64,000 nucleotides of DNA from Puccinia triticina (taxonomy: Eukaryota; Basidiomycota; Pucciniomycetes; Pucciniales; Pucciniaceae): assembly GCF_026914185.1 (NCBI RefSeq), contig NC_070569.1, forward strand, positions 248,001-312,000, given 5' to 3'. The notes below the pieces were generated by a model, which saw nothing but the letters and a program-made list of their open reading frames with translations, was not told the DNA's origin and searched no databases. Below are positions 43,525-52,770 of this stretch, piece after piece. Each line of letters starts with the position of its first letter. Within the stretch, counting starts at the first letter, position 1. The position numbers were made by a program, and so were the translations under genes.

Positions 43525-44166
43525 ATTATTTGGCCTGGATTGTTAGCTTGGTGGTGGAAAATTTTGGGATTCAAGACAAGGTACATTTATTTGGAGTGAT
43601 CAGTTACAATAAATACTCCCTTGACTGAACTTCAGGGGATCGGATATTCAGCATTGTCAGCAACAATGCGTCCAAAAACAAAGTTATGATTAACAAACTC
43701 AAGAAGCAAAACTTAAAAGTGGGTGTGGTTCAAAGGCAAACCACATTCAATGTTTTGCACATGTTCTTAACCTGATAGGTCATGGCATACTCCGACCATT
43801 TGAAACCAACAAGAAAACCAAGGCAAAGAAAGAAACAACAATTGTTTTTCCAGATGAATCAGATGATTCAAGTTCTGAGGCTGAAGATTTGGAGCATCAT
43901 ATACCACAGTGAGTTGGCTAGGATTCTGATTGACAATCAAGTTCTTGCTTGTTTATTTTTTCTTTTCACAATTTCAGGCTTACCCAAGATGGAGATGAAT
44001 CATCCTTGGATGAAGAAGATGATGAAATTGAGGATGCGTTAGATGAAAAAAGCAATGATGATCAAACAGAATCCCTCAGCCTGGAAGATATTGAAAACGC
44101 GAGTGAAAAAGAGGAATATGATACTTGCACAACCACCAGTGTGGTTGTCAAATCTGGCGCAGGACA
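43525..44166 (+). pseudogene. hAT transposase gene, central exons
   Basis: Exon to 43580 (LAWIVSLVVENFGIQDK), intron 43581-43635 (GTACAT...TTCAG), exon 43636-43908 (RIFSIVSNNASKNKVMINKL, the second catalytic Asp block, here S where D is usual), with a one-base frameshift near 43770 before LIGHGILRPF. Intron 43909-43977, then exon from 43978 with the acidic insert (DESSLDEEDDEIEDALDEKS) typical of rust hAT proteins. Interrupted at about 44166 by LTR-like block D copy 2. Confidence 0.8.
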
Positions 44167-45075
44167 AAAAAGTGTCCAACATAGTTTCTGGGCGCGCGGT
44201 GCCGCGGGGCACAAGGGCTCTGCAGGCAGCTGGGGCGGCGCAGGATCTTCAAAACAGCGGAGGAGGAGCGCACATGCTAGGCGCGGAGCGTGCGGTCAAA
44301 GGTGGTGGAGCTGTGGTGTGCGGAGTGGAGCAGACTTGCTGAGTCCAGGCATTCCAGCGTGGTGATTAGGGGAAGCCCTGGCAGCTGAAGCAGGATACGT
44401 CAGCGGACCTATCTGGGGCGGAGGCGGTGAGTGGTATCCCAACACCAGAGGCTAGACAGGGGTGTGGATGATGGATGATTGTAAGTTTGGCAGCTGCCTA
44501 TGGCGAGCGGTGGAGGCACACATGATGAAGTGGGAGCGGAGGCAGGCGGTGTGCTTGGGATGGGAGGAGGATTTCTATTTGATATTTCTGTTTCTATTGG
44601 GGTTATGAAATGTGGTGGTGGAGTTTTCTCTTGGTTTATTATCTACAGTAAAGCGGTGGAGATTTGTCTATATGCAGGGGGGGTGTTCCTTCCTTCAGAT
44701 TGGATCTTATTATGCTATCTTCTACAGAATTTTGATTGTTATTACAGATTATGACTCTTTTTTCTGCAGGTTGTGATTGCAGAGGCTCTTTATTATGATT
44801 TACTTATGGCTATTTCTTGCAGTTTTTGTGGTGTTTTGCGGTGTTTTATGGTGGTTTACTTTACTTTTACAACATATGAATATTATTATTATTGCTCTAC
44901 AGAATTCTTCTCCTTCTGCGGAGTTCATTGCGTGCTCATACCACACCAAGTTTGGAGCTCCCTTGACTACTTGGTATGATCTTGCGTAGAAGAGGGTCTG
45001 CTCCCGTCATTTCATACCAGAGACCACCTTGCTTCTACCGCACCAGTTTCCAAATAGAAGCCTGCTAAAGTATGT
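44167..45075 (+). repeat. LTR-like block D, copy 2, inside the hAT gene
   Basis: Shares ordered segments with 13050-14100 (GGCTAGACAGGGGTGTGG, T-rich tract with GCAGAG/CTACAG repeats). Interrupts the hAT coding sequence between TTSVVVKSG and the block starting ISTEDTSF. Ends not precisely placed. Confidence 0.5.
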
Positions 45076-45099
45076 CTATTTCATTCTTTTTTGGCAGAA

Positions 45100-45421
45100 A
45101 GATTAGTACTGAAGACACTTCTTTTCCACTGCTTCAGTTTTGTGCAATAGCCAAAAGGTTGAGGTACTCTGGCCCTAATTCAAAAAAAGAGTTCATCCAG
45201 TTATGTTGCAAAAAGGGTACCAAAAACCTCATAACATTGAACAAGATTTCCAAACAAGATGGAACTCAAACCATTTGTAACTCATTGCCATAATCAAGTG
45301 GGAGGCTGCCATGTAAGCCTATCTTACAATGATTGATGATTATGATATTGAACTGACTCAATTTCTTCACCCCAGTATTGAATGGCAGTATCAGAAACGG
45401 CATGGAATCAAGCCAAAGTAT
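45100..45421 (+). pseudogene. hAT transposase gene, exon
   Basis: Reads LLQFCAIAKRLRYS, NSKKEFIQLCCKKGTKNL, then, after frame changes near 45290-45330, TQFLHPSIEWQYQKRHGIKP and YYLDQSDLELA. These match the region between the acidic insert and the C-terminal domain of hAT transposases. The TRWNST-type motif has decayed to QDGTQT. Confidence 0.75.
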
Positions 45422-45707
45422 TACTTGGATCAGTCAGACTTAGAATTAGCGCTGTAAAGCTCAAAAGTGTTCCTGAGAACCTTTTGCTGAGTGCGGAAAG
45501 GGATGTATGAGGGAACCTCTGCCTTTCCTGGTTCACTAGACAATAAAACAAGCCCCTCAATCTTAGATTGGAAGGTTTAATGTAGTGATAGTGGAGGTGT
45601 ATCAAAAGATAGCCTACATTGAGCAGGTGGCTTAGGGATTACAGGTGATCTGCTGAGTGAGTTGTGAATTGATATGGTCCTTGCGTTGCCATAAGAAGGT
45701 TGTGGAA
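45422..45707. other. unassigned sequence between hAT fragment and solo LTR C2
   Basis: No gene or recognised repeat. It may be the left part of the insertion that continues at 46543-47713. Confidence 0.3.
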
Positions 45708-46537
45708 TGTGAGCCTGAGTCTCTTATGTGACAACAGGACACAAGAAAAAAGGGGGGACACTGATTGAATTTCTTGGGATAAAGAAATACAAGCAGTGGA
45801 GAGAAGAGAAGTAGAAGAGAGATATTGAGAAGAGAGAAACTTGATCTGTTTGAGTTATAATTTGATATGGGCCAAGCTCTACCTGGAAAAGTAGGCTGCC
45901 AACTGTGCTAGAGATGCAACAGTCTCCACTCACACCAAGGAAACAGTGGTGGGAATCAGAAGGAGGATGACTACTCTGCTCTGGTTTCAAAGGTCTTAAC
46001 AAGAGATAACCTATGGATCCTTTGATGCAGAAGAGAGAAACAGTAACAGGGAGAGAGCAGTCAAGAGCAACAGAGTTTCCTCTGAGATAAACAAGGTCAG
46101 TGGAAGAGGGTACTTACTGTCAATATCCTGAGGTGATACTGGGAGTGAAGTGGCCTCTGGTTAGTGATCCTGGGTGTCTCTGGGGTATGGTTCTGGTGTG
46201 CTGAAGTCTGTAGATCCTCCTCAGGCAGGGGGGGGGGATCCTGACTTCGAAAATTTTCAGAGTTTGCTTACATAATTACATATGTACAAGTGGTTGGCGC
46301 GCCTGGTAGCGCTGCCACGTCACAACTGCGCATGCGCGCCATAACTCAAGAACTCAGGGAAGGAGTAGAGTTACAAAGAAGTGGTAAGTTGTAACTAGGG
46401 TTAAAATTGCATGGAAAAACAGAACATGAAGTCAAAACAACATTATCTCTTAAGATGAAAAAGATATGAAGTAATTCATATGTAAGAGGGTAGAAAAGGC
46501 AGCTTTTAGGTCAGCTGTGTTGACTCTAAGGCTGACA
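45708..46537 (-). mobile_element. solo LTR C2, target duplication TGGAA
   Basis: 830 bp, plus-strand ends TGTGAGCC and GGCTGACA, flanked by TGGAA at 45703-45707 and 46538-46542. Same family as solo LTR C1 (2494-3317) in opposite orientation. Contains a G-run (46229-46236) and a TACATATGTA site near 46279. Confidence 0.92.
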
Positions 46538-46542
46538 TGGAA

Positions 46543-47713
46543 CCCCCCAACAAAGAAGTTACTGGTGAGTGATAAATGTAATAGAGTTGTGATTTGTATG
46601 TAATTGGTATGTAATAAGGGTAAAACCACAATCTAGTGGGGCTAATACTGTGGAGTGAGCAAGTGTTGTACTGTTATGGGGTAAGCTGAGTGCATGTAGT
46701 TTGCTGAGAGAAATGACAACTGGGAGGAGAGCCTCCTTAAATAGAAGAGTGGGACATTTTAGCTCCAGGGAAACAAGAGAATGAGGTGTTTTAGCTGCCC
46801 TGAAGGCTACAAATGAGGTATTTTGGCTGTTGATTGACAGGTCACATGAGGTCATGATGTCATATGAGGGAATTTAGCTAGTGAGAAAAAAGAAGGTCAC
46901 CATGAGAGATTTTAGCTGGCCTAGCCTGTCAAATGATGTCATGGTCACATGCTGTCATCCTGTCATGATGTGATCTACAAGCTGCATGAGGGGATTTTGC
47001 TAGATTTACACCTGCGCAATCCTGCATGATGTCATCTGTCAACTGTCAGACTGCAGCCCCTATTACATTAGTCTGCATGCACCTGCAGAAGACTCCATAA
47101 GACTGCATAAGCCTGCATCAATTGTGCATGAAACTGCATGAAACTGCATGACACTGCATGACACTGCATGAAATGTGCATAGCACAATGTACTGAGTGCA
47201 GCTGATGAGTTAATGTATATATAAAGGGTAGAAAAGTTGTCAGAGTGGTCCATGTAACGGATTAAATGGTCCTGGGTAAGTGTGGTTCATGTAACAGATT
47301 ACATGAGCTGAGTATGGTGTTTGTGTATATGTAACTGACTGATGTGTCTTGAAGGGGGTTGTAAATTGTGATCCAGAGGGGTGTAAGGTGTGTTGTCCAT
47401 GGTGTCCTGTGTAGTTTTGGCCTTAGAATCCAGTGGTACCACGGTATTGGGTGACTTGTGAGTGTATTATGAAACACCATAAAATATTATGTGTCCTATG
47501 GGAGTTGAACCCATGTCTCTTATATCCATGTCAAGTGTACTTACCACTGTACTAAGGATGCTTGGATATGAATGGCTGCAGGTGGTTGAAAGAAAATCCA
47601 CTGTTTTCACATGAAGAACCCTAATTGAGGGTAAGACCTGTAAATGACAGGTCATGAATGAGTGACACCAGCAGGTATGATAAAGCTAAGAGTAGCAGAA
47701 CCCAAACCTGACA
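46543..47713. other. unidentified insertion in the hAT gene with tRNA-like sequence
   Basis: Lies between the hAT fragments ending 45421 and starting 47714; right end reads CCTGACA. Contains irregular ACTGCATGA(A/C) repeats (47095-47175), a TATATATAAAGG box at 47215-47226 and a tRNA-like stretch on the minus strand (47491-47561). It could be an LTR or a SINE-containing element; the left end was not found. Confidence 0.4.
47491..47561 (-). tRNA. tRNA-like sequence (pseudo-tRNA or SINE head)
   Basis: 71 nt on the minus strand with a 4/4 D-stem (GTAC/GTAC around AGTGGTAA), a 5/5 T-stem (ATGGG/CCCAT) with loop TTCAACT, a weak anticodon stem (4 of 5 including a wobble) and an acceptor stem pairing 5 of 7. 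Boxes A (TAGTACAGTGG) and B (GGTTCAACTCC) are close to consensus. Position 33 is A instead of U, so an anticodon cannot be read safely. More likely a pseudogene or SINE head than a working tRNA. Confidence 0.45.
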
Positions 47714-48377
47714 CCATTGTCCTGTTCATTGATTAGATCACAGAGCACTTATCAACAGCCATTAGTGGAGTAGAGTATCCACCAGCATTGAGGAATGCAT
47801 GTTGGATTGGATAAAATAACAAACAAGTATTATGTCCTTACTGACTCCTCACCTCTTTATAGGATTGCTAGTATGGTGTTTTTTTCCTCTTTAGATAAAT
47901 TTTTGATAACTATCAAATAATTATTGACAACTAGACTATTTATATTCCAAATCTTTTGTCTGCTTCAGTTCTGTATCCATCATTTTGGGAAGACTACTCC
48001 AAGCTCCTCAACTGGGAGCCTGAATGGATTCAGAAGCTATTTGACTCACTCAGGATATCTGGACATCTATTTACAAACCTTGAAAAATAGCTCCTCCAGC
48101 CTCAATGGCTACAGTCAACCCCAAGGTAAGTAATTCAGTCATTCTATTCTTATAATTGTCAATTTGTTGCGTGTTAATTTCTTTCTTCTCCTCAGCCAAA
48201 GACAGGAATGCTTGCTGGCCTTGGCAGCGCCGCCGCGGCCCAAGGTGGCAACTTTTTAACCAACCCTTTGGAGATATAGCTTGTGGGGGCACTCATCCTG
48301 GACTACAACAAAAAGGTAAATCCCTTGATGTGGTGGTTGGCACAGAAGCAATCTGGAAAAACGCAAAGGGGCCTGTT
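47714..48377 (+). pseudogene. hAT transposase gene, C-terminal exons
   Basis: Exon 47714-47875 (LSTAISGVEYPPALRNACW, TNKYYVLTDSSPLYRIAS); intron to TTCAG at 47970; exon 47971-48125 (LYPSFWEDYSKLLNWEPEWI); intron GTAA...CTCAG to 48195; exon 48196-48377 (KTGMLAGLGSAAAAQGG, VNPLMWWLAQKQSG). The last block is the start of the hAT dimerisation domain. Stops are present (FID*ITEH, LEI*LVGA). The gene is cut at about 48377 by a MITE and no later hAT sequence was found. Confidence 0.82.
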
Positions 48378-48497
48378 ACAAAAATGCCGGTACCACTGTT
48401 ACCCCCCTCAAGTACCGCTAGCACCAGCCAGGTGGTGCCAGGTATCTGTTTTATCCAAAATAACAGGCGGTACCCAGGTACCAAATGCCATCTCTAC
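48378..48497. mobile_element. small MITE of the GGTACC family (related to MITE G ends)
   Basis: About 120 bp with inverted GGTACC-rich ends; right end is the complement of TAGAGATGGCATTTGGTACC, close to the TAGAGATGGC end of MITE G. It disrupts the hAT dimerisation domain. Target duplication not clear. Confidence 0.5.
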
Positions 48498-48533
48498 TGC
48501 GGCAGGCTGTGGCTTGACGGGGCTCTCCTCTGG

Positions 48534-48825
48534 AGAGGCTGTCTAAGCCAAGCTTAACTAAGCCTCTCCAAGGAGAGGCTGTCTAAGCTAAGCTTAACTA
48601 AGCCTCTCCAAGGAGAGGCTGTCTAAGCCAAGCTTAACTAAGCCTCTCCAAGGAGAGGCTGTCTAAGTCAAGCTTAACTAAGCCTCTCCAAGGAGAGGCT
48701 GTCTAAGCCAAGCTTAACTAAGCCTCTCCAAGGAGAGGCTGTCTAAGCCAAGCTTAACTAAGCCTCTCCAAGGAGAGGCTGTCTAAGCCAAGCTTAACTA
48801 AGCCTCTCCAAGGAGAGGCTTACCT
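48534..48825. repeat. tandem array, 40-bp palindromic unit, about 7 copies
   Basis: Exact period of 40 with single substitutions. Each unit contains the perfect palindrome AGCCTCTCCAAGGAGAGGCT followed by GTCTAAGCCAAGCTTAACTA. Similar isolated units recur at 49608-49685 (CTAGCTTAACTAAGTCTC; CTCCGCAGGAGAGGCTTA), suggesting the array and the sequence up to about 49690 belong to one element. Confidence 0.9.
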
Positions 48826-48974
48826 TCAATGTCACATCATTGGCCCTACAGACTCAATTTTTTCCTGTAAAAAACAGTGTAATTTTTTTGAAAATGATTT
48901 AAAAAGTGCAGTTTGTAAAACTGAGTAGACAGACTTGTATCCTGCTATCTCAGCTTTCATTTCCCTTCTTAAAG

Positions 48975-49190
48975 CTTACTGACCCTCATAATAGGATAAT
49001 ATGAAACTTTAGAACCAATTTTAAGGCCTCCACGGCCAATTTTTTAAAAAATGAAGAAGTTCCTCTGATTTTCAGGGGACACCTTATCCTGTACATCCTT
49101 CCACATTTTCAAAAAGTTGTTGATAAAGGCCTTAAAATTGACTCTAAAGTTTTATTTTTATCCTATTATCATTTATGAACCCCCCTAATT
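48975..49190. repeat. imperfect inverted repeat
   Basis: Left arm ATAATAGGATAA...AAACTTTAGA.CCAATTTTAAGGCCT (about 48990-49027), right arm its complement (about 49128-49185), roughly 100 bp apart. Probably a small MITE. Confidence 0.6.
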
Positions 49191-49885
49191 ACTAGCCCAA
49201 TCCACATCCTCTGAAGGGGTCTTCCAGACATTTTTGAGTTCAAAATTTGAAATTCCCTGAGCAGAAGCTTGCACAGGATCAAAGGGGGTGCGTTGGTTGC
49301 AGAAATCCACAATGTAACAGTATTGACAGGGGGGATGGGTATTGAGAAGTTTGGAATGGGTGGAAATAAGCTAAGAACCTGGTGATTTTAATGGTTCCAA
49401 AGGCACAGTGAGAATCAGAAGTCTAGGGGGAGATTTTGGGGAAAATGGGGGAGTGTGGCATCCTCCCTGCCATTTGTCTTGATCCTGTAGGGCAAGACAT
49501 GCCACTTAAGAGGCAAGTCCCTCCTTTGGATGTTGCTACGCTCCCCTGAGGAGGGTACGCTTGTGTTAGCTTGGTGTTAAGTTTGTCACAAGCCCAGTAC
49601 TCCCTGCAGGGCTAGCTTAACTAAGTCTCTTGAACGGAGGGTCCGGGGGACCCCACCCGGAGGTCTCTCCGCAGGAGAGGCTTATGAATAATGCATGCAG
49701 GCTGGCAGACAAAGGAAGGATTTTCAATCCTAAAAACACAAAAACCCATTTTAAAATTCACCAAAATCTGTGCAAGAAAAACTCAGTAGACAGTTTTTTT
49801 GGCAGTACTGATGGGCACCCTCACCCAAGGTTTTGAGTCATAAACTCCAAAACTGATTGAAGGAATCTATTTTGAAGGTCAAAGG
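49191..49885. other. unassigned sequence before the copia element
   Basis: Apart from the short array-like pieces at 49608-49685, no gene or repeat was recognised. Confidence 0.4.
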
Positions 49886-49984
49886 TGTAGTGGGGTGGGG
49901 TGGACGAACTCCACATTTGGAGTATGGCAGAGGGATCAGGCGGGGGAGTCAGAGCAATGGAGAACAAGCTTTCCAGTCACAACA
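49886..49984 (+). repeat. 5' LTR of copia F, 99 bp
   Basis: TGTAGTGGGG...CACAACA. Differs from the 3' LTR at two G/A positions. Very short for a copia LTR. Confidence 0.9.
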
Positions 49985-51246
49985 TATTAAGAGTCTACTT
50001 TCTACCAACGGCGCTAGCTATTATCACCCGACTTTTGGCAAAATTTGACCCAGTTTATGGTGACAACTCTTCGAGACCGACCTGAACTAGCGGGACCATT
50101 ACCTCCACCGACAAGAGTGAAACGTCCAAAACAGACAAAGGCGTATGAGGCACTCCTCAAACTACCCCAGTTACCGCCCTCTCCAATCGAGGAAAAGCCA
50201 GACCCTCTAGACCACGATCGTCCTCCCTCTCCCTTCATATCAGCACTCTCTTACGTTTTCTCCAAAGTAATCACTCGGCACATCAACCAAGGCATATCAA
50301 CATCAGCTCTAGCTCCGCCCAACTATTGCATCATCCATAATCCCTTTGGACTGTCTATCACGACTGTACTTCCTGTACCTGAATACCAACCAAAATTCTC
50401 TGTACCACAAGGTACTTCACCGTCCCATTGCCTGTCGGATACATTATTGACTGAGAACTTATCAATCATCTCCGATATCTTGTTGAGTCCGGAGTTCCCC
50501 AGTCTCTCGATGTCACAAACAGTCTCCAAAATATCCCCAAAAGCCAAATTTTTGCAACAGCCGGGAATCTACAAGCAAGATGTTGAGCCCCTGGCCGTGG
50601 ATGGTTCAAACTTTACCAAATGGAAACGGAGTATCAACCGGGTTCTGCTACTCACTCTCAACATCCCAAACCTCTTTGATGACCCAACCAACTATGTCAA
50701 AGTCAAATCTCAGGAAAATACCAGCATTTTATATCTCATCCAAATCACCATACACAACAAATTACAATTGATCACCGACCGATATACCACTGGGACAGAA
50801 GCCTTTGATGCACTCCAAACAACTTCCAAGGAACGGTGCGGTTCCGTCAAATGGAACTCATCAATAAATTGCTGGAGTTTCAAATCACCGGTCCCACAAC
50901 CAATCCGGCGCAGGTCCAAGGTTTCTTCAACAAACTTTTCAATACTTTTGCTGACCTCAAAAAAGTTGGAGCGGCCCTTCCACCGCTGGTCGAAGGCCTC
51001 ATTCTCCAGGCATTTTCTCCGGTTCCACCCTCAATTTCTTGATCAAAATTGTTCCAGAATATTTCTCTGCAACTCGGATTGAAAGAAGGAACCACAGCTC
51101 GGGATGTCCAAACTATTGTCACTTTGGTGTATGGTGAAAGCATCCGTTTCAACTCGCCTGCACAAGCCAATGTGTCTGTCTTTCGATCGTACTTCAATCC
51201 ATCCGGGTCCAATCCGCCGGCTTGGGTTAACCAGCAACAACAAAAC

Positions 51247-52029
51247 TGTGAGATTTCTCACCAAGGCGAAAGGCTTAGCGCTCATAAATTGAGAGAGCGG
51301 CCCGGAGCTGAATCAGCTGCGGAACTTGGTAAGCAAAGCGAACCATCTTCCGCAGTCCAAAACAGCCGCAAGGCGTCGTAAAACTGACACATCAAATTTG
51401 ATGTATGCAGGTCCAACACCAGCAAGCAACAAGATCAGGCTTGTGGTCAATCCCGGCTCTCAGCAACTAAGAGCTAGAATATCAGTCAACACCAAAGGTG
51501 AGTGACTGACATCTCAAAACTCTGAAAGCAACATGGAAAGCTAATGCTTCTTCCATGAAAATATCAAATCCCCTAGACATTGTTGAGGAGGACAAGACCG
51601 ACCGCACCGCCTACTACCAAAGAGAAGTAGAGAGACACGGTGAGTGGTCGTGTCCCTAGCTGGCAAAAAGAAACAAAGAGGCTAATGAGTAATGCTCCGC
51701 TCAGACAAGACAGCATCGCTACTCCGCCGTTTTGCCTAAAACAACCAAGTGGACCCTAAGGGCCAGAAACCCGAACTGGGTAAGGACCATAAAGTCTTGA
51801 GGAATGATAAGAGAAGAACAGATGAGCTAACTGTACTTGCTGCCTAGACCGACACAGGTTAAACATTAGACCCACTGTCCAATCTACTCATCCTCACGCT
51901 AAGAGAGCGGCCTAATTGCCTGCTCTTAGGTAAATCTTCACCCTCATTCCTTCTATCTAATTATGATCAAGTTGTAATCAGAAACTGTCACTAAGGAATA
52001 AAATTCTTTTAGTCGTCTGAAATCTTTCA
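51247..52029. mobile_element. solo LTR K in copia F, target duplication AAAAC
   Basis: 783 bp starting TGTGAGATTTC and ending GAAATCTTTCA, flanked by AAAAC at 51242-51246 and 52030-52034. Its removal restores the Gln-rich Gag frame. Family not seen elsewhere in the window. Confidence 0.88.
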
Positions 52030-52516
52030 AAAACTGGAATTCTCATCAACAACAGCCGAACAATTGTCCCGGCAACCAAGGCGGTTCAACGGGTCCTATT
52101 CAACAATCATCAACAAACAATCAATAACCTCGTCACCCTAATGTGGGTGTACTGGGACATCCAACGGTGGATGACATTGCGGCCGCCCTCAACAATATTT
52201 GAAAAGGAAATCAAGGCCCCAGCGACCCCAATGTATACGTCGGGAAACCCTGGGCGTACTGCAAGGTGCTGGGCCATTGGAGATCGTCATGCCCGACGCT
52301 CCGCGGTGATGCCAAACTGCCTCCGCCCAACACCTCCCTTGTTCACCCCGCTTCTGGTTACGCCCGCCAAGCCGCACCACCAAATGATCCACCCACTGGC
52401 ACCAATCAGAATGCGGCAGTTCAATCAGCGGTGGGCGCGGATGCAAATGGTGCCACTGGTGCAGGCATGGTTTTGGATTCTGGGGCGACCCACCACATGA
52501 GCGGATCTTTCCCTTT

Positions 52517-52708
52517 TGTTGAGTATGCTTATATTCATTATAGTGTATGCTTCAACCATAACACAAAACAATCTTGTATATAGTCTAGACAAGATTGCTT
52601 CTGGAGTTTTCTCTCCTAGTGAATCAGAACATTATTTTTCTCACTCCCAAGTGTCACAAGACTTTCAGTCTGTGAACTTCAGGTTCCTCATCCCTGTCCA
52701 GCTCAACA
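52517..52708. mobile_element. mini-LTR L, 192 bp, in copia F, target duplication CCTTT
   Basis: Perfect 7-bp inverted ends TGTTGAG/CTCAACA and CCTTT at 52512-52516 and 52709-52713. Excision restores the protease frame (GSFPLFSYL). A second copy is at 62399-62595. The size, ends and 5-bp duplication fit a very short solo LTR (TRIM-like). Confidence 0.85.
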
Positions 52709-52770
52709 CCTTTGTTTTCTTATCTCCGTCCTCTCCGTCCGGCAATCAAACTGAATCTCGCGTGCTCCAC

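Larger units (their letters stand above)
50057..52770 (+). pseudogene. gag-protease of copia F, disrupted
   Basis: First ATG in frame is 50057. The Gag part is open to about 50840 (FTKWKRSINRVLLL, TTGTEAFDALQTT), then shifts frame (QITGPTTNPAQVQGFFNKL), meets TGA at 51040, and continues to NQQQQN where solo LTR K is inserted. After it, Gln/Asn-rich sequence, a TAA and a TGA follow; a zinc-knuckle-like CKVLGHWRSSC (second Cys replaced) comes next and then the protease motif VLDSGATHHMSG at about 52470-52505. The mini-LTR at 52517 interrupts the protease; the frame resumes at 52714. Not functional. Confidence 0.8.

Noticed and set aside
48534..48825. Palindromic 40-bp repeats as a CRISPR-like array
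   Set aside because: No unique spacers: every 40 bp is the same sequence, and there are no cas genes.
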